Shown: piece by piece, positions 18,235 to 27,761 of the stretch
Position numbering within the stretch: position 1 is the first letter of the stretch
Layout: every line of letters starts with the position of its first letter
Source of the DNA: Planctomycetota bacterium
Lineage (GTDB): Bacteria; Planctomycetota; Planctomycetia; Gemmatales; HRBIN36
Direction: 5' to 3'
Assembly (NCBI GenBank): GCA_014584395.1
Contig: JACTMY010000010.1
Coordinates: 1-64,000 of the forward strand
DNA length: 64,000 nt
Program-made: the position numbers and the translations under genes
The notes under the pieces: generated by a model
Told to the model about the DNA's origin: nothing
Databases searched by the model: none
The model's input: the letters and a program-made list of their open reading frames with translations, nothing else

Positions 18235-20358
18235 ATGGCTCATCAACCCGAAGATATTCGCAACCTGGCAATCGTGGGACATGCCGCTTCCGGCAAGACG
18301 ACCTTGGCGGACGCGATCCTCTTCAAAGCCAAAGCGGTTGACCGCAAGGGCAGCGTGGACGATGGCACCAGCGTGAGCGATTACGACGACGAAGCCAAGA
18401 AGCGGCATCATTCCCTCGATTGCGTCCTCCTGCACTATGTCGATCAAGGCAAACAAGTCCATTTGCTCGACACGCCGGGTTACCCCGATTTCATCGGCCA
18501 ATCGTTGTGCGCGCTGAACGCCGTGGAATCAGCGATCGTGGTCGTCAATGCCAGCCATGGCATCGAGGTCAACACCCGCCGCATGTTCAAGGAAGCCAGT
18601 CAATTGGGTCTCGCTCGTTTTATGGTCCTCAACAAGATGGATGGCGAGAACATCAACCTCGATGAATTGATCGACAGCATTCAAAAGTCATTTGGATCGG
18701 GATGTGTTCCATTCAATTTGCCCGTTGGCGTTGGACCGGCATTTAAGGGCGTGGTCAACGTTTTAACGCATCAAGGCGACTTGCCAGCCGATGCTTGGGG
18801 CGACTTGGAAATGGCCAAGAATCAGATCATGGAAGCCGTGGCCGAATCCGATGATGGCTTGATGGAACAATATCTGAATCAAGGCAGCATCGCCGACGCC
18901 GACTTGCTCAAGGCCATTCCCAAGGCCATTGTTCAGGGCCATTTAACGCCGATTTTCTTCACTTCGGCCAGGAAGGATATTGGCATCGCCGAATGGATGG
19001 CCGGCATAGCCGAATATGCTCCTTCGCCCGTCAATGGTTTGGCGCGCAAAACCGTCGATGACAAGCCCGTGGAGGTGAGCGTCGCCGCCAAGCCTCTGGG
19101 TCAGGTCTTCAAGGTGCTCAATGATAAATTCGTCGGCACGATGAGCTTCATCCGGCTCTATTCTGGCAAACTAGCTGGCGACGCCCCCTTGCACAACGTG
19201 ACCAGGCAGAAATCCTCCCGCACTAGCGGCTTTCTGCTCGTGCAGGGGAAAACCAATAAGCCCATCCCCGAGGCCGTAGCGGGCGATCTGTTTGCCGTGG
19301 CCAAGGTCGAGGATTTGCACATTGGCGACACGGTGGGAGCCGAAGGCTGCAGCCAACTTCCCAAGGCTCGCTTCCCCCTGCCCATGTTTGGCTTGGCGGT
19401 CGAGCCCAAAGCGCGCGGTGATGAGCAAAAGATTTCCGGCAGCTTATCCAAGATGGCCGAGGAGGATCCGACCTTCAAGGTCGTCCGAGAAGCCCAAACC
19501 AAAGAACTAGTCATCAATGGCATGAGCCAATTGCATTTGGACATCATTCAGCAACGTTTGAAGCGCCGCTTCGAACTTGAGATCATCACCAAGGAACCTA
19601 AGATTCCTTATCGTGAAACGATCATGGCCAACGGCGAAGGGCAACATCGGCATAAAAAGCAAACGGGCGGGGCCGGCCAATTTGGCGAAGTGCATCTGCG
19701 CGTCTATCCGCTGTCCCGCGAAATCAAATCCATCGAAGAGTGCAAGGCTCAGTTCATGAACAAGCAGCATTTCCAAACGCTGCGCGAGGATTACTGCCGT
19801 TATGAACCAGAGTTCAACTTCGCGTTTATCGACACGATCGTGGGCGGCACCATCCCGAATCAGTTCATTCCCGCGATCTACAAAGGCTGCTTGGAGGTGA
19901 TGGAAAACGGCGCCGTGGCCGGCTATCGGATGCAGGACATCGCCGTCGAGGTTCACTTTGGTAAGGATCACCCCGTGGACAGCAAGGAAGTGGCCTTCAA
20001 GACGGCGGCCCGCGTGGCCTTCAAAAACGCCATCAACAACGCCAAGCCCGCCATCCTCGAACCCATCGTGAACCTCGAAGTGACCATCCCGTCTAAATAT
20101 ACAGGCACGATCTTGGGCGATCTGAATACTCGCCGAGGCCGCATTGAAAATCAGGACAGCTTGCCCGGCGACTTGCAAGTCATCAAGGCCAAGGTCCCAT
20201 TGGCCGAGGTGACGCGTTACAAAGCCACCTTGGACAGCGTCACCCAGGGGCAAGGGTTCTATACCATGGAATTCAGCCACTACGACCAGGTGCCGGGCAA
20301 CGTCCAGCAGCAGATCATCGCCAAGGCGGGCAAGATGAAGGATGAAGACGAAGAGTAA
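18235..20358 (+). CDS. Elongation factor G paralogue (EF-G2-like GTPase)
   Basis: This encodes 707 residues. The GTPase domain has P-loop GHAASGKTT (canonical EF-G: GHIDAGKTT), DTPGYPDF for G3 and NKMD for G4. Domains II-V follow, with HRHKKQTGGAGQFGEV and the terminal IV/V blocks intact. The variant P-loop and the GSVDDGTSVSDYDDEAKKR segment are typical of the EF-G2/'EF-G-like' subfamily found beside the canonical fusA in many bacteria. Its role in translocation or recycling is unclear. The ATG at 18235 has CGAGGA at optimal distance. A longer frame to 17959 only overlaps hisA in another frame and is not coding. It is followed by a tRNA-Pro gene. Confidence 0.88.
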   Translation: MAHQPEDIRNLAIVGHAASGKTTLADAILFKAKAVDRKGSVDDGTSVSDYDDEAKKRHHSLDCVLLHYVDQGKQVHLLDTPGYPDFIGQSLCALNAVESAIVVVNASHGIEVNTRRMFKEASQLGLARFMVLNKMDGENINLDELIDSIQKSFGSGCVPFNLPVGVGPAFKGVVNVLTHQGDLPADAWGDLEMAKNQIMEAVAESDDGLMEQYLNQGSIADADLLKAIPKAIVQGHLTPIFFTSARKDIGIAEWMAGIAEYAPSPVNGLARKTVDDKPVEVSVAAKPLGQVFKVLNDKFVGTMSFIRLYSGKLAGDAPLHNVTRQKSSRTSGFLLVQGKTNKPIPEAVAGDLFAVAKVEDLHIGDTVGAEGCSQLPKARFPLPMFGLAVEPKARGDEQKISGSLSKMAEEDPTFKVVREAQTKELVINGMSQLHLDIIQQRLKRRFELEIITKEPKIPYRETIMANGEGQHRHKKQTGGAGQFGEVHLRVYPLSREIKSIEECKAQFMNKQHFQTLREDYCRYEPEFNFAFIDTIVGGTIPNQFIPAIYKGCLEVMENGAVAGYRMQDIAVEVHFGKDHPVDSKEVAFKTAARVAFKNAINNAKPAILEPIVNLEVTIPSKYTGTILGDLNTRRGRIENQDSLPGDLQVIKAKVPLAEVTRYKATLDSVTQGQGFYTMEFSHYDQVPGNVQQQIIAKAGKMKDEDEE

Positions 20359-20426
20359 GACCGGTCCAGGAGCGGCGAGTTGCCGTTGACCACCATGCTG
20401 GACCGGCTATATTGAAAGCATGTAAG

Positions 20427-20502
20427 CGGGGTGTAGCTCAGCTTGGATTAGAGCGCTTGGTTCGGGACCAAGAGGTCGCTGGTTCAAATCCAGTCACCCC
20501 GA
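20427..20502 (+). tRNA. tRNA-Pro (anticodon CGG)
   Basis: A complete cloverleaf of 76 bases. The acceptor arms are CGGGGTG and CACCCCG (7 perfect pairs, discriminator A). The D-arm is GCTC/GAGC, the anticodon arm is CTTGG-TTCGGGA-CCAAG giving anticodon CGG (reads CCG, Pro), and the T-arm is GCTGG-TTCAAAT-CCAGT. No CCA is encoded. The 3' flank has no obvious terminator. Confidence 0.95.
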
Positions 20503-20752
20503 CTTGATGCCGAGGGCTTGGCGCCCGGTTTGGCGACAAGCCCTTTGTGCTATGGTGCCAATAACTTCCGTACTATCAAATCCGGATGCGCTGGTTCTAC
20601 CATCTGGCTGAGTTCATTCCAACTTTGCAGCCTAAACCGATAACCGCTTTCTGCGTAGGATGTTGCAGAGTTCAAATCCCGTTGCCAGTTCGCGGCAACA
20701 AGCCGCTGACCCACTGGGTTACGCTGCACTATGACATGATCGCCGACAGCGA

Positions 20753-21274
20753 TCACATTTCTCCCAGCACTCCGTCGAGCTGTTGATAGCTGAATTCCAT
20801 CCCGTCGGTCATGCCAGTAGCGAGCGCCGCGTCGCGATCCGCCTTCGAGGCGAATCGGATCATGGTCGTCACGTTGGTGATGCCGTTGGTCTCCTGGAAC
20901 GTGACGGTGACGATTGCTGGCTCGCTCCCCATGGAATCGGGGATGACCGCGCCTGATGAATCGGCTCCGCCCAGGTCTCCCGCATCGTAGATTTGCGTGT
21001 GCACGATTTTCGCGTGCGGAGTGACCTCCAAAACCTCTCCGGTGAATCCGAACTCCTGGCCGTTCTCGTCGCTGCGCCAGCGCCATCGATACTTTCCGCC
21101 GACGCGCATATCCATCTCGCAGACCGGCATCGACCAACCGGGGTAGCCCGAGCACCAACGCCGCATCAGGTCCGGTTCCATGTAGGCCCGCCACACCAGT
21201 CGGGCGGGTGCATCGAAGCTGCGCTTCACCATCACTTCGGTATCTGATGGCAGACTTGCTTCCGCGGGTTTCAT
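20753..21274 (-). CDS. SRPBCC (AHSA1-type) domain protein
   Basis: This encodes 173 residues of the START/Bet v1-like fold. RSFDAPARLVWRAYMEPDLMRRWCSG is the signature opening of AHSA1/CalC-like proteins, followed by MDMRVGGKYRW, FGFTGEVLEV, VTVTFQE and a C-terminal helix (QQLDGVLGEM). These proteins bind hydrophobic ligands and commonly accompany an ArsR repressor. Here the start codon overlaps the stop of the ArsR-family gene by ATGA, so the two form a coupled operon. Ligand unknown. Confidence 0.88.
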   Translation of the reverse strand: MKPAEASLPSDTEVMVKRSFDAPARLVWRAYMEPDLMRRWCSGYPGWSMPVCEMDMRVGGKYRWRWRSDENGQEFGFTGEVLEVTPHAKIVHTQIYDAGDLGGADSSGAVIPDSMGSEPAIVTVTFQETNGITNVTTMIRFASKADRDAALATGMTDGMEFSYQQLDGVLGEM

Positions 21275-21612
21275 TTCTTTCGCTCCTTTTTCTCGGCTTG
21301 TTTCAACTCATTCAGTAGTGCGTCGAGCCGCTTGTAGTTGCCTTCCCAGATCTCTTGCACTTGTTCCAGCCAGTCGGTGACCGACTTCAGTCGCTCCGGC
21401 ACCAGCTTGCAAGGCCGCGACTGCGCCACTTTGCGACGGGAAATCAGCCCCGCAGATTCCAGCACCTTTAGGTGCGAGGAGATCGTGGGCTGTGTCAGCG
21501 AGAAGTGGCCCACCAAGTCGGAAACCGATGCCTCACCTCGGGCCAGACGCACGACGATTCCGCGTCGGGTGGGATCGGCAAGAGCAGCAAAGGCTTGATC
21601 CAGTCGGTTCAT
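21271..21612 (-). CDS. ArsR-family transcriptional regulator
   Basis: This encodes 113 residues with a winged helix-turn-helix. ALADPTRRGIVVRLARGEASVSDLVGHFSLTQPTISSHLKVLESAGLI is the typical ArsR/SmtB core, with the recognition helix around TQPTISSHLKVL. No metal-binding CxC is present, so it belongs to the metal-independent group usually paired with SRPBCC proteins. A Lys/Glu-rich tail ends the protein. It is first gene of the two-gene operon with the SRPBCC gene, and a palindromic site lies just upstream, suggesting autorepression. Confidence 0.9.
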   Translation of the reverse strand: MNRLDQAFAALADPTRRGIVVRLARGEASVSDLVGHFSLTQPTISSHLKVLESAGLISRRKVAQSRPCKLVPERLKSVTDWLEQVQEIWEGNYKRLDALLNELKQAEKKERKK

Positions 21613-21616
21613 GTAA

Positions 21617-21637
21617 ATAGATTATCGTCTATATAGA
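21617..21637 (-). promoter_or_regulatory. Probable ArsR operator
   Basis: A perfect 10-bp palindrome, TCTATATAGA (21628-21637), is preceded by a further ATAGA half-site (21617-21621), which itself pairs with TCTAT across 6 bases. It lies 5-25 bases upstream of the ArsR-family ATG (21612), where an autoregulatory operator is expected. The role is inferred from position and symmetry. Confidence 0.5.
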
Positions 21638-22021
21638 GAGATGTCAATGTAAAGGCGAAGATTTTTCGGAAAGCGGAGAAGCGATCGCAGATTGGAGTTA
21701 ACTGCATAGTCGGTGCTTGCCGTTTTCAGGCTTCCGCCGTAACCCGGCTTGCCAGCCCCGCACCCCGGCCAGGAAAAGTTCAATAGCCGTCCTGTCGCCC
21801 CGACTCATGTTTAGCAACATATCTAATACTTTTTACAGTGCTGAATCTTGCCGATTCCTCGACTTTTGCCGACAGAGAAATTCGACTATTTCACCTTCCA
21901 TTTAGTCCATTGCCACCGCTTTGCCAGCTTCGGAATCAAAATCCACAAAAAAGCGCGTTTTCCTTGGCCCGGCTGCGCCTTTCGGCGTTAGATTACGCTG
22001 AATGGTCGGAGGAAAACGCCA
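21638..22021. other. Spacer before the kinase pseudogene
   Basis: No supportable gene is seen in this stretch of about 380 bases. Its right end holds a good ribosome-binding site (CGGAGGAAA, about 22006-22014) for the kinase reading frame that opens at 22022. I could not pick a promoter with confidence. Confidence 0.4.
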
Positions 22022-24562
22022 ATGAACGAACTCGACTAGTTTGCCGCCGCTATAGAAATTGCCGATCCAATTGAACGTGCCGCCCTGCTCGATCGGGAAT
22101 GCGCCGGTCGCCCCGATCTGCGTGAGCGCATTGAGCAACTGCTCGAAGCACATCGAAAATCGAATCCGCTGCTTGACCAACCGGCGCCGGCCGGCACCGT
22201 CGATTACGTCCCCATTGCCGAGAAGCCTGGTTCCAAGATCGGGCCGTACAAACTCTTGGAGCAGATCGGCGAGGGCGGTTTCGGCCTGGTTTTCGTCGCC
22301 GAGCAGCAGGAGCCGGTGAAGCGCAAAGTTGCCCTGAAGGTCATCAAGCCGGGCATGGACACGCGGCTGGTCATCGCGCGCTTCGAAGCGGAGCGGCAAG
22401 CCTTGGCGCTGATGGACCATCCCAATATCGCCAAGGTGCTGGATGCGGGAGCCACCGAATCGGGCCGACCCTACTTCGTCATGGAGCTCGTCCGCGGCAT
22501 CCCCATCACCGACTACTGCGACAAGAATCAACTCGCGCCCAAGGAGCGGCTCGAACTGTTCGTCACCGTCTGCCAGGCGATTCAACACGCCCACCAGAAG
22601 GGGATCATTCACCGCGACATCAAACCCTCGAACGTCTTAGTGACCTCGCACGATGGCAAGCCGGTGGCCAAGGTGATCGACTTCGGCGTCGCCAAAGCCA
22701 TCCATCAGCAACTCACGGATCGCAGCATTTACACGAACTTCGCCCAGATGATCGGCACGCCGCTCTACATGAGTCCCGAACAAGCGGAAATGAGCGGGAT
22801 GGACATCGACACCCGTTCGGACATCTATTCGCTCGGCGTGCTGCTCTACGAATTGCTCACGGGGACGACGCCGCTGGATCGGAAGCGCCTCGCCAAAGCG
22901 GCGTATGATGAAATTCGCCGGCTGATCTGCGAAGAGGAGCCGCCGAAGCCGAGCACGCGGTTGAGCACATCGGAATCGATCGCATCCGTCGCGGCGCAGC
23001 GGCATACGGAGCCGGTCAAGTTGTCGAAGGTCATGCGCGGCGACCTGGACTGGATCACGATGAAGTGCCTGGAGAAAGACCGCACGCGGCGCTATGAGAC
23101 GGCCAATGGAGTGGCCCGGGATATTCAGCGTTACTTGTGCGATGAGCCGGTGGAGGCGAGCCCGCCGTCGGCGACGTATCGGCTGCGGAAGTTATTTGTG
23201 CGGAATAAGGGCAAGGTAGTGGCGGCATCGCTGATACTTCTGGTATTGCTGGCTGGCATCGCTGTCAGCACCTGGCAGGCGATCAGGGCCACCCGTGCCG
23301 AACAACTCGCCCTGACTGCTGCCGAGGAGGAGCGGAAGGCCAAGCAGGAAGCCGAGGCCGAAAAGGCGAACGCCCTTGCGGCTGCCGCGGCGGAAAAGGT
23401 TGCCAACGAACAGGCGAAGAAGAACCTCGCCTTCGCCAGGAAGGGCAACGAACTGCTCGGCTCGGTGTTCGCCGGGCTGGACCCGAAGAAGATCGCCGAG
23501 AGCGGTCGGCCGCTGCAGGACGTGCTGCGGGAGAATCTGAAAAAGGCGGTGAAGGAACTGGACGGCTCGGCCATCGGCGACCCGCTGGAAGTGGCCACCA
23601 TGCAGAACACTCTGGGCTTGTCGCTATTGGGACTGGGGGAGGCTAAGCTGGCCATCGAGGTCTTCGAGAAGGCGTGGGACACGCGGAAGGCCGAGCTCGG
23701 CCCCGATCACCTCGACACCCTCAACAGCATGGGCAACCTGGCGGAGGGCTACCGGGACTCCGGGAACCTAGACAAGGCCCTGCCGCTCCACGAAGAGACG
23801 TTCAAACTCTTGAAGGCCAAGCTCGGCCCCGATCACCCGGGCACCCTCATCAAAATGCGCAACCTGGCGATACTCTACGATGAGGTCGGCCAGCGAGACA
23901 AGGCCCTGCCGCTGTTCGAGGAAACGCTCAAGCTGATGAAGGTCAAGAACGGCCCCGACCACCCGTACACTCTCGCTAGCATGAACGATTTGGCGAGATA
24001 CTACTGGTCACTGGAGAGGCTCAACGATTCCGTGCCACTATTCGAAGAGTTGCTGACGCTTCAAGATAATAAAGTCGGGTGACTGCACCCTCAAACGCAA
24101 ACGGTCGTGGCCAACCTGGGGGTGAACTACAAGGATGCCGGGCGGGTGGCGGAGGCGATCCCTCTGCTCGAGGAGGCGTACCGCTCGTCGAAGAAGATTC
24201 CTACCCTCCGCTGGGTCGGCCAACCGCTGCTGGACGCCTACGGCAAGGCCGGCCAGCCCGCCGAAGCGATTGCCCTCCATGAAAAGACGCGTGATGGGTA
24301 CAAGGCCCAACTCCCGGCGGATCATCCGAAGGTGATCATGCTCATTGTCAACGCGGCCATTCTGCAATCGCGGATGATCGCCACGGCCTACGACCCGAAA
24401 AAACAGGCCGACCTGGCCATGGCCACGCTCCGGCAAGCCGTCGCCGGGGGCTACAATAGTGTCGCGTACCTCAAGAGGGAGAAAAACCTCGACCCACTCC
24501 GCGAGCGGGTGGACTTCAAGAAGCTGATCGCGGAGTTGGAGAAGAAGGCAGAGAAAAAGTGA
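22022..24562 (+). pseudogene. Ser/Thr protein kinase with TPR tail, interrupted by two in-frame stop codons
   Basis: One continuous frame of 847 codons runs from an ATG at 22022, with a CGGAGGAAA site upstream, to a TGA at 24560. It contains TAG at codon 6 (22037-22039) and TGA at 24080-24082, with no frameshift. The product would have a short N-terminal helical region ([22 protein letters not shown]) and a kinase domain: GEGGFG loop, VALKVI lysine, HRDIKPSN catalytic loop, DFGVAK, and [11 protein letters not shown] single membrane segment ([20 protein letters not shown]), an Ala/Glu-rich coiled coil and TPR repeats follow (GPDHPxTLxxMxNLA blocks). Homology continues unbroken across both stops, indicating point nonsense mutations. 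Truncated products from the TTG at 22256 could still include the kinase domain. An ECF sigma gene follows, a typical planctomycete pairing. Confidence 0.8.
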
Positions 24563-24741
24563 ATCCTATGTTACTGTGTCCGTTATTGCAAATGATGAGC
24601 CCGCAAATGGTCGACGGTCGTCCGCCAGTTTCACTGCAGGAAACCCGCCTGATCCAGCTGTGCACCGAAACCAATAAGCCCAACGAAGTGAAGAAGTGGC
24701 AGGCCGAACAGGAGAAATATTTGCTGCCGGAGACGAAGTGA
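24559..24741 (+). CDS. Small ORF resembling the C-terminal tail of a TPR protein
   Basis: A GTG at 24559 overlaps the kinase-pseudogene stop. The 60-residue product ends LCTETNKPNEVKKWQAEQEKYLLPETK. This 'N-K-P-x-E-x-x-K-W' ending is typical of the tails of planctomycete kinase-TPR proteins, so it may be a remnant of a second TPR protein or a displaced end of the kinase. Its stop overlaps the likely start of the ECF sigma gene (GTGA), so it could serve as a coupling leader. No independent function is recognised. Confidence 0.35.
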   Translation: MNPMLLCPLLQMMSPQMVDGRPPVSLQETRLIQLCTETNKPNEVKKWQAEQEKYLLPETK

Positions 24742-25235
24742 TCCCCGCCGAACTCTTGCCACTGGTCTACGACGAACTGCGGCAACTCGCGGCGGCGAAA
24801 CTGGCGCAGGAGAAGCCGGGGCACACGCTGGATGCCACCGCTCTCGTCCACGAAGCGTTCTTGAAGCTCGGCGGCGAGCGGTCATTCGAGTCCAAAGCCG
24901 ACTACTTGAAAGCCGCCGCCCAGGCCATGCGGCGCATCCTCGTCGATCACGCCCGCGCCCGCAAGGCCGCCAAGCGCGGCGGCGGAAACCGCATCCAGCT
25001 TGAATCGGGGCACCTTGCGGTTTTGCCACCTGAGAATGATGTCGAGTCTTTGGACCAGGCGCTAGCCGCGCTTGCGATCGAGCATCCGCAACAAGCTGAA
25101 TTAGTGCAACTGCGGTACTTCGGCGGTCTGAAGCTCTCCCAATGTGCGCTAGTTTTGGGCGTGTCGGAACGAACTGCCGACACCTGGTGGGCCTATGGCC
25201 GCGCCTGGCTGGCTGTCAAATTACAGCAAGAATGA
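24738..25235 (+). CDS. ECF-type RNA polymerase sigma factor (TIGR02999-like)
   Basis: This encodes about 165 residues from the GTG at 24738; a longer start at GTG 24696 is possible. Region 2 reads LLPLVYDELRQLAAAKLAQEKPGHTLDATALVHEAFLKL, the hallmark of the planctomycete/acidobacterial ECF group TIGR02999, with YLKAAAQAMRRILVDHARARKAAKRGGG after it. Region 4 has VQLRYFGGLKLSQCALVLGVSERTADTWW as helix-turn-helix. Compared with relatives the first helix (about 20 residues) is missing or replaced, so the protein may be N-terminally shortened. Such sigma factors are normally encoded next to a Ser/Thr kinase, as here, although the kinase is broken. Confidence 0.82.
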   Translation: MIPAELLPLVYDELRQLAAAKLAQEKPGHTLDATALVHEAFLKLGGERSFESKADYLKAAAQAMRRILVDHARARKAAKRGGGNRIQLESGHLAVLPPENDVESLDQALAALAIEHPQQAELVQLRYFGGLKLSQCALVLGVSERTADTWWAYGRAWLAVKLQQE

Positions 25236-25382
25236 CGTGTACGGCATTGCGAGCATCACTAGTATTTGTCATTCATTCCGCTATGGCATTTCGAAGATAC
25301 TGATTGGGGTGATTCGTCCAGACGTAAAAGCACCCTTTGGATCGCGCCGGAGCCCTTGTCCTTGTGGATACCGAGAAGAGCT

Positions 25383-25850
25383 ATGTTCATTCGAAAAGCC
25401 GTGCTGAAGGAAAGCGATATCCTCTTGGAAATCTGGTTGCAAACAGTGCGAGCAACCCACTCATTCATTTCGGAAGCAGATATTCAAGCCATGTTGCCGC
25501 ACGTTCGCGAATATCTCTCAGCGGAAAAGACCGCTTTTTGGGTCGTCTGTGATGATTCCTCGAAAATCTTGGGTTTCATGGGCTTGTCAGGAAACAAGAT
25601 CGAGTCGATGTTTCTCGATCCTGCATATCATCGCCGAGGAATTGGCAGGAAGTTGATTCAATATGCCCAATCAATCAGTGATGAACTGACGGTGGACGTC
25701 AATGAGCAAAACCATGCTGCCTGTGCATTTTATGAGTCATGTGGGTTTGTGGTCAAAGGACGATCTGAATTGGATGAGCAGGGAAAGCCCTTTCCTCTGC
25801 TTCACATGAGGCTCTCCAATCCTCTCCATTTGGAACCTAAGCCTGGCTGA
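25383..25850 (+). CDS. GNAT-family N-acetyltransferase
   Basis: This encodes 155 residues. FIRKAVLKESDILLEIWLQTVRATHSFI at the N-terminus and the acetyl-CoA-binding block MFLDPAYHRRGIGRKLI (R/Q-x-x-G-x-G/A form) followed by NEQNHAACAFYESCGF identify a GNAT enzyme close to YjaB-type acetyltransferases. Substrate unknown. The ATG at 25383 follows GAGAAGAG; a longer in-frame start at 25266 has no ribosome-binding site. The preceding gap (147 bases) and following gap (265 bases) contain no gene that I can support. Confidence 0.85.
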   Translation: MFIRKAVLKESDILLEIWLQTVRATHSFISEADIQAMLPHVREYLSAEKTAFWVVCDDSSKILGFMGLSGNKIESMFLDPAYHRRGIGRKLIQYAQSISDELTVDVNEQNHAACAFYESCGFVVKGRSELDEQGKPFPLLHMRLSNPLHLEPKPG

Positions 25851-26115
25851 AAAGTTTGCCTCTAGCAAGAAGTCATGAGTTGACAGCACAAAGGCTTCAG
25901 CCGGACGCCCCATCGCACCCCGCTGTCTTTTCGACAAATCTGATGCATTTGGACATCTGACTGGCCCCTTCATGGACCATTGATAGATGGGCCCATGAAC
26001 GTCCTATGGCATGCATAAAACAAAGCATCACACGGAAGGTCATTGTTCATAAAACAGCCATGCAGGATGTAGCCGATTCGCCATCTTATTGCTGTCGTTT
26101 TCAAGGTATCTAAAC

Positions 26116-27690
26116 ATGAGCGACCTTCTGATTCGTAGGGCGTTAATCAGCGTGAGCGATAAACGCCACCTCATGGAATTAGCGCAAGCCCTGCAGGGTC
26201 TGCACATCGAAATGTGGTCGACAGGCGGAACGCGTCAAGGGCTGTTGCAGGCCGGCATCCAAGTCCGCGAAGTGAGTGAACTCACCCAATTTCCAGAAAT
26301 GCTCGATGGTCGTGTGAAAACGCTCCATCCACACATCCATGGAGCGATCCTCGCTCGGCGCGACCGGCCCGATCATATGCAAACCTTGGCCCGGCATGAG
26401 ATCCAACCCATCGATCTGGTGGTTTGCAATCTCTATCCCTTCGAACGGACCGTTGCCGAGGGGGGAAAAACGGAAGAAGAAATCATCGAACAGATCGACA
26501 TCGGCGGCCCCACCCTGGTCCGGGCGGCGGCGAAAAACTGGGCGGGCGTAGCCATTCTGACCAGCCCAGACCAATACGCTGGGTTTCTTGAGGAAATGCG
26601 CGCTTCCGGTGGACAGGTTTCCGCGGCATCTCGACGGCGCTGGGCGACGGCAGCGTTCGCTCTCATCGCAGCTTACGACCAGGCGATCGCCAACTATTTC
26701 GCTGCCTCCTCTCAAGAGCCGGACCCTTTCCCCGAAAGGTTGTCTTTGGCCTTCGAAAAACGCTTTGCCTTGCGTTATGGCGAAAATCCGCATCAGAAGG
26801 CGGCTTTCTATGTCACACCTGGACAGCGATATGACTGTGTCGCTCATGGCGAAGTGTTACACGGCAAGGAACTGTCCTTTAACAACCTGCTGGATCTGGA
26901 TAGCGCGCTGAATCTCGTGAGGGAGTTTAGCGATCCTGCCACCGTGGTGATTAAGCACAATAATCCGTGCGGCGCAGCCGTCAGTGATCGTTTAGCGGAG
27001 GCGTATCTCAAGGCGAACGCCGGCGATCCTCTGAGTGCATTTGGCGGGGTATTGGGGTTCAATCGTCCCTTAGACAAAGAAACGGCAGAACAGATTGCGG
27101 AGCCTAACCACTTTGTTGAGGCAATAGTCGCACCTGAATTCACGCCTGAGGCGTTCATCATCCTCACCACCAAGCCAAAATGGAAAAACAACGTCCGCTT
27201 GGTCAAAGTCGGTTCATTGACGCGCGGTCCTGAGCGCATGGATTTCCGCAGGATCGATGGCGGTCTCTTGTTGCAAACGCTTGATTCCGCCCAGGTGGAT
27301 TGGTCCAAGGTATTGGTCGTAACCGAAACGCAACCGTCAGCTGAGCAATGGCGTGATCTCAGTTTTGCCTGGAAGGTGGTCAAACACGTCAAAAGCAACG
27401 CCATCGTGATCGTTAAGGATTTACAAGTGGTTGGCGTGGGGGCGGGGCAGATGAGCCGGGTGGATGCGGTGGAGATCGCCCTCAGGAAAGCAGGCGACCG
27501 GGCGCGAGGATCAGTCCTGGCCTCCGACGCCTTCTTTCCTTTCCGAGATGGGGTGGAATTAGCGCTTCAAGCGGGAGTTCGCACGGTGGCGCAGCCCGGC
27601 GGTTCCGTCCGTGACGCTGACGTCATCGCGGCTTGCAACGAAGCCAACGCGAGCATGATCTTCACCCAAATGCGACATTTTCGACACTAA
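26116..27690 (+). CDS. purH: Bifunctional AICAR formyltransferase / IMP cyclohydrolase
   Basis: This encodes 524 residues catalysing the last two steps of purine synthesis. The cyclohydrolase (MGS-like) domain spans about 1-190: RRALISVSDK, STGGT, FPEMLDGRVKTLHPHIHGAILARR and IDIGGPTLVRAAAKN. The transformylase domain follows: LRYGENPHQKAAFY, GKELSFNNLLDLDSA, VIKHNNPCGAA with the catalytic Lys-His, DPLSAFGGVLGFNR, SDAFFPFRDG and a C-terminal RHFRH. Both active sites are intact and length is normal. I take the ATG at 26116 (MSDLLIRRALIS), which fits family starts, over the upstream in-frame start at 26089. Monocistronic, closed by a strong hairpin. Confidence 0.95.
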   Translation: MSDLLIRRALISVSDKRHLMELAQALQGLHIEMWSTGGTRQGLLQAGIQVREVSELTQFPEMLDGRVKTLHPHIHGAILARRDRPDHMQTLARHEIQPIDLVVCNLYPFERTVAEGGKTEEEIIEQIDIGGPTLVRAAAKNWAGVAILTSPDQYAGFLEEMRASGGQVSAASRRRWATAAFALIAAYDQAIANYFAASSQEPDPFPERLSLAFEKRFALRYGENPHQKAAFYVTPGQRYDCVAHGEVLHGKELSFNNLLDLDSALNLVREFSDPATVVIKHNNPCGAAVSDRLAEAYLKANAGDPLSAFGGVLGFNRPLDKETAEQIAEPNHFVEAIVAPEFTPEAFIILTTKPKWKNNVRLVKVGSLTRGPERMDFRRIDGGLLLQTLDSAQVDWSKVLVVTETQPSAEQWRDLSFAWKVVKHVKSNAIVIVKDLQVVGVGAGQMSRVDAVEIALRKAGDRARGSVLASDAFFPFRDGVELALQAGVRTVAQPGGSVRDADVIAACNEANASMIFTQMRHFRH

Positions 27691-27694
27691 AAGA

Positions 27695-27728
27695 AGCTGG
27701 CCCGCGGAGTGCACTCCACGGGCCAGCT
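27695..27728. terminator. Hairpin between convergent purH and hydrolase genes
   Basis: Nearly perfect 34-base palindrome: AGCTGGCCCGCGGAGTG followed by CACTCCACGGGCCAGCT, 17-bp arms with one mismatch. It starts 5 bases after the purH stop, between convergent genes (next stop at 27762 on minus). It likely acts as a bidirectional terminator although T-runs are weak. Confidence 0.7.
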
Positions 27729-27761
27729 CAGGCACCAGATCAACTTCCAATCATTGACTTG

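Noticed and set aside
22037-24082. Genome-wide stop-codon reassignment explaining TAG and TGA in the kinase
   Set aside because: All other genes in the window use TAA, TAG and TGA as normal terminators, so local nonsense mutations are the simpler explanation.
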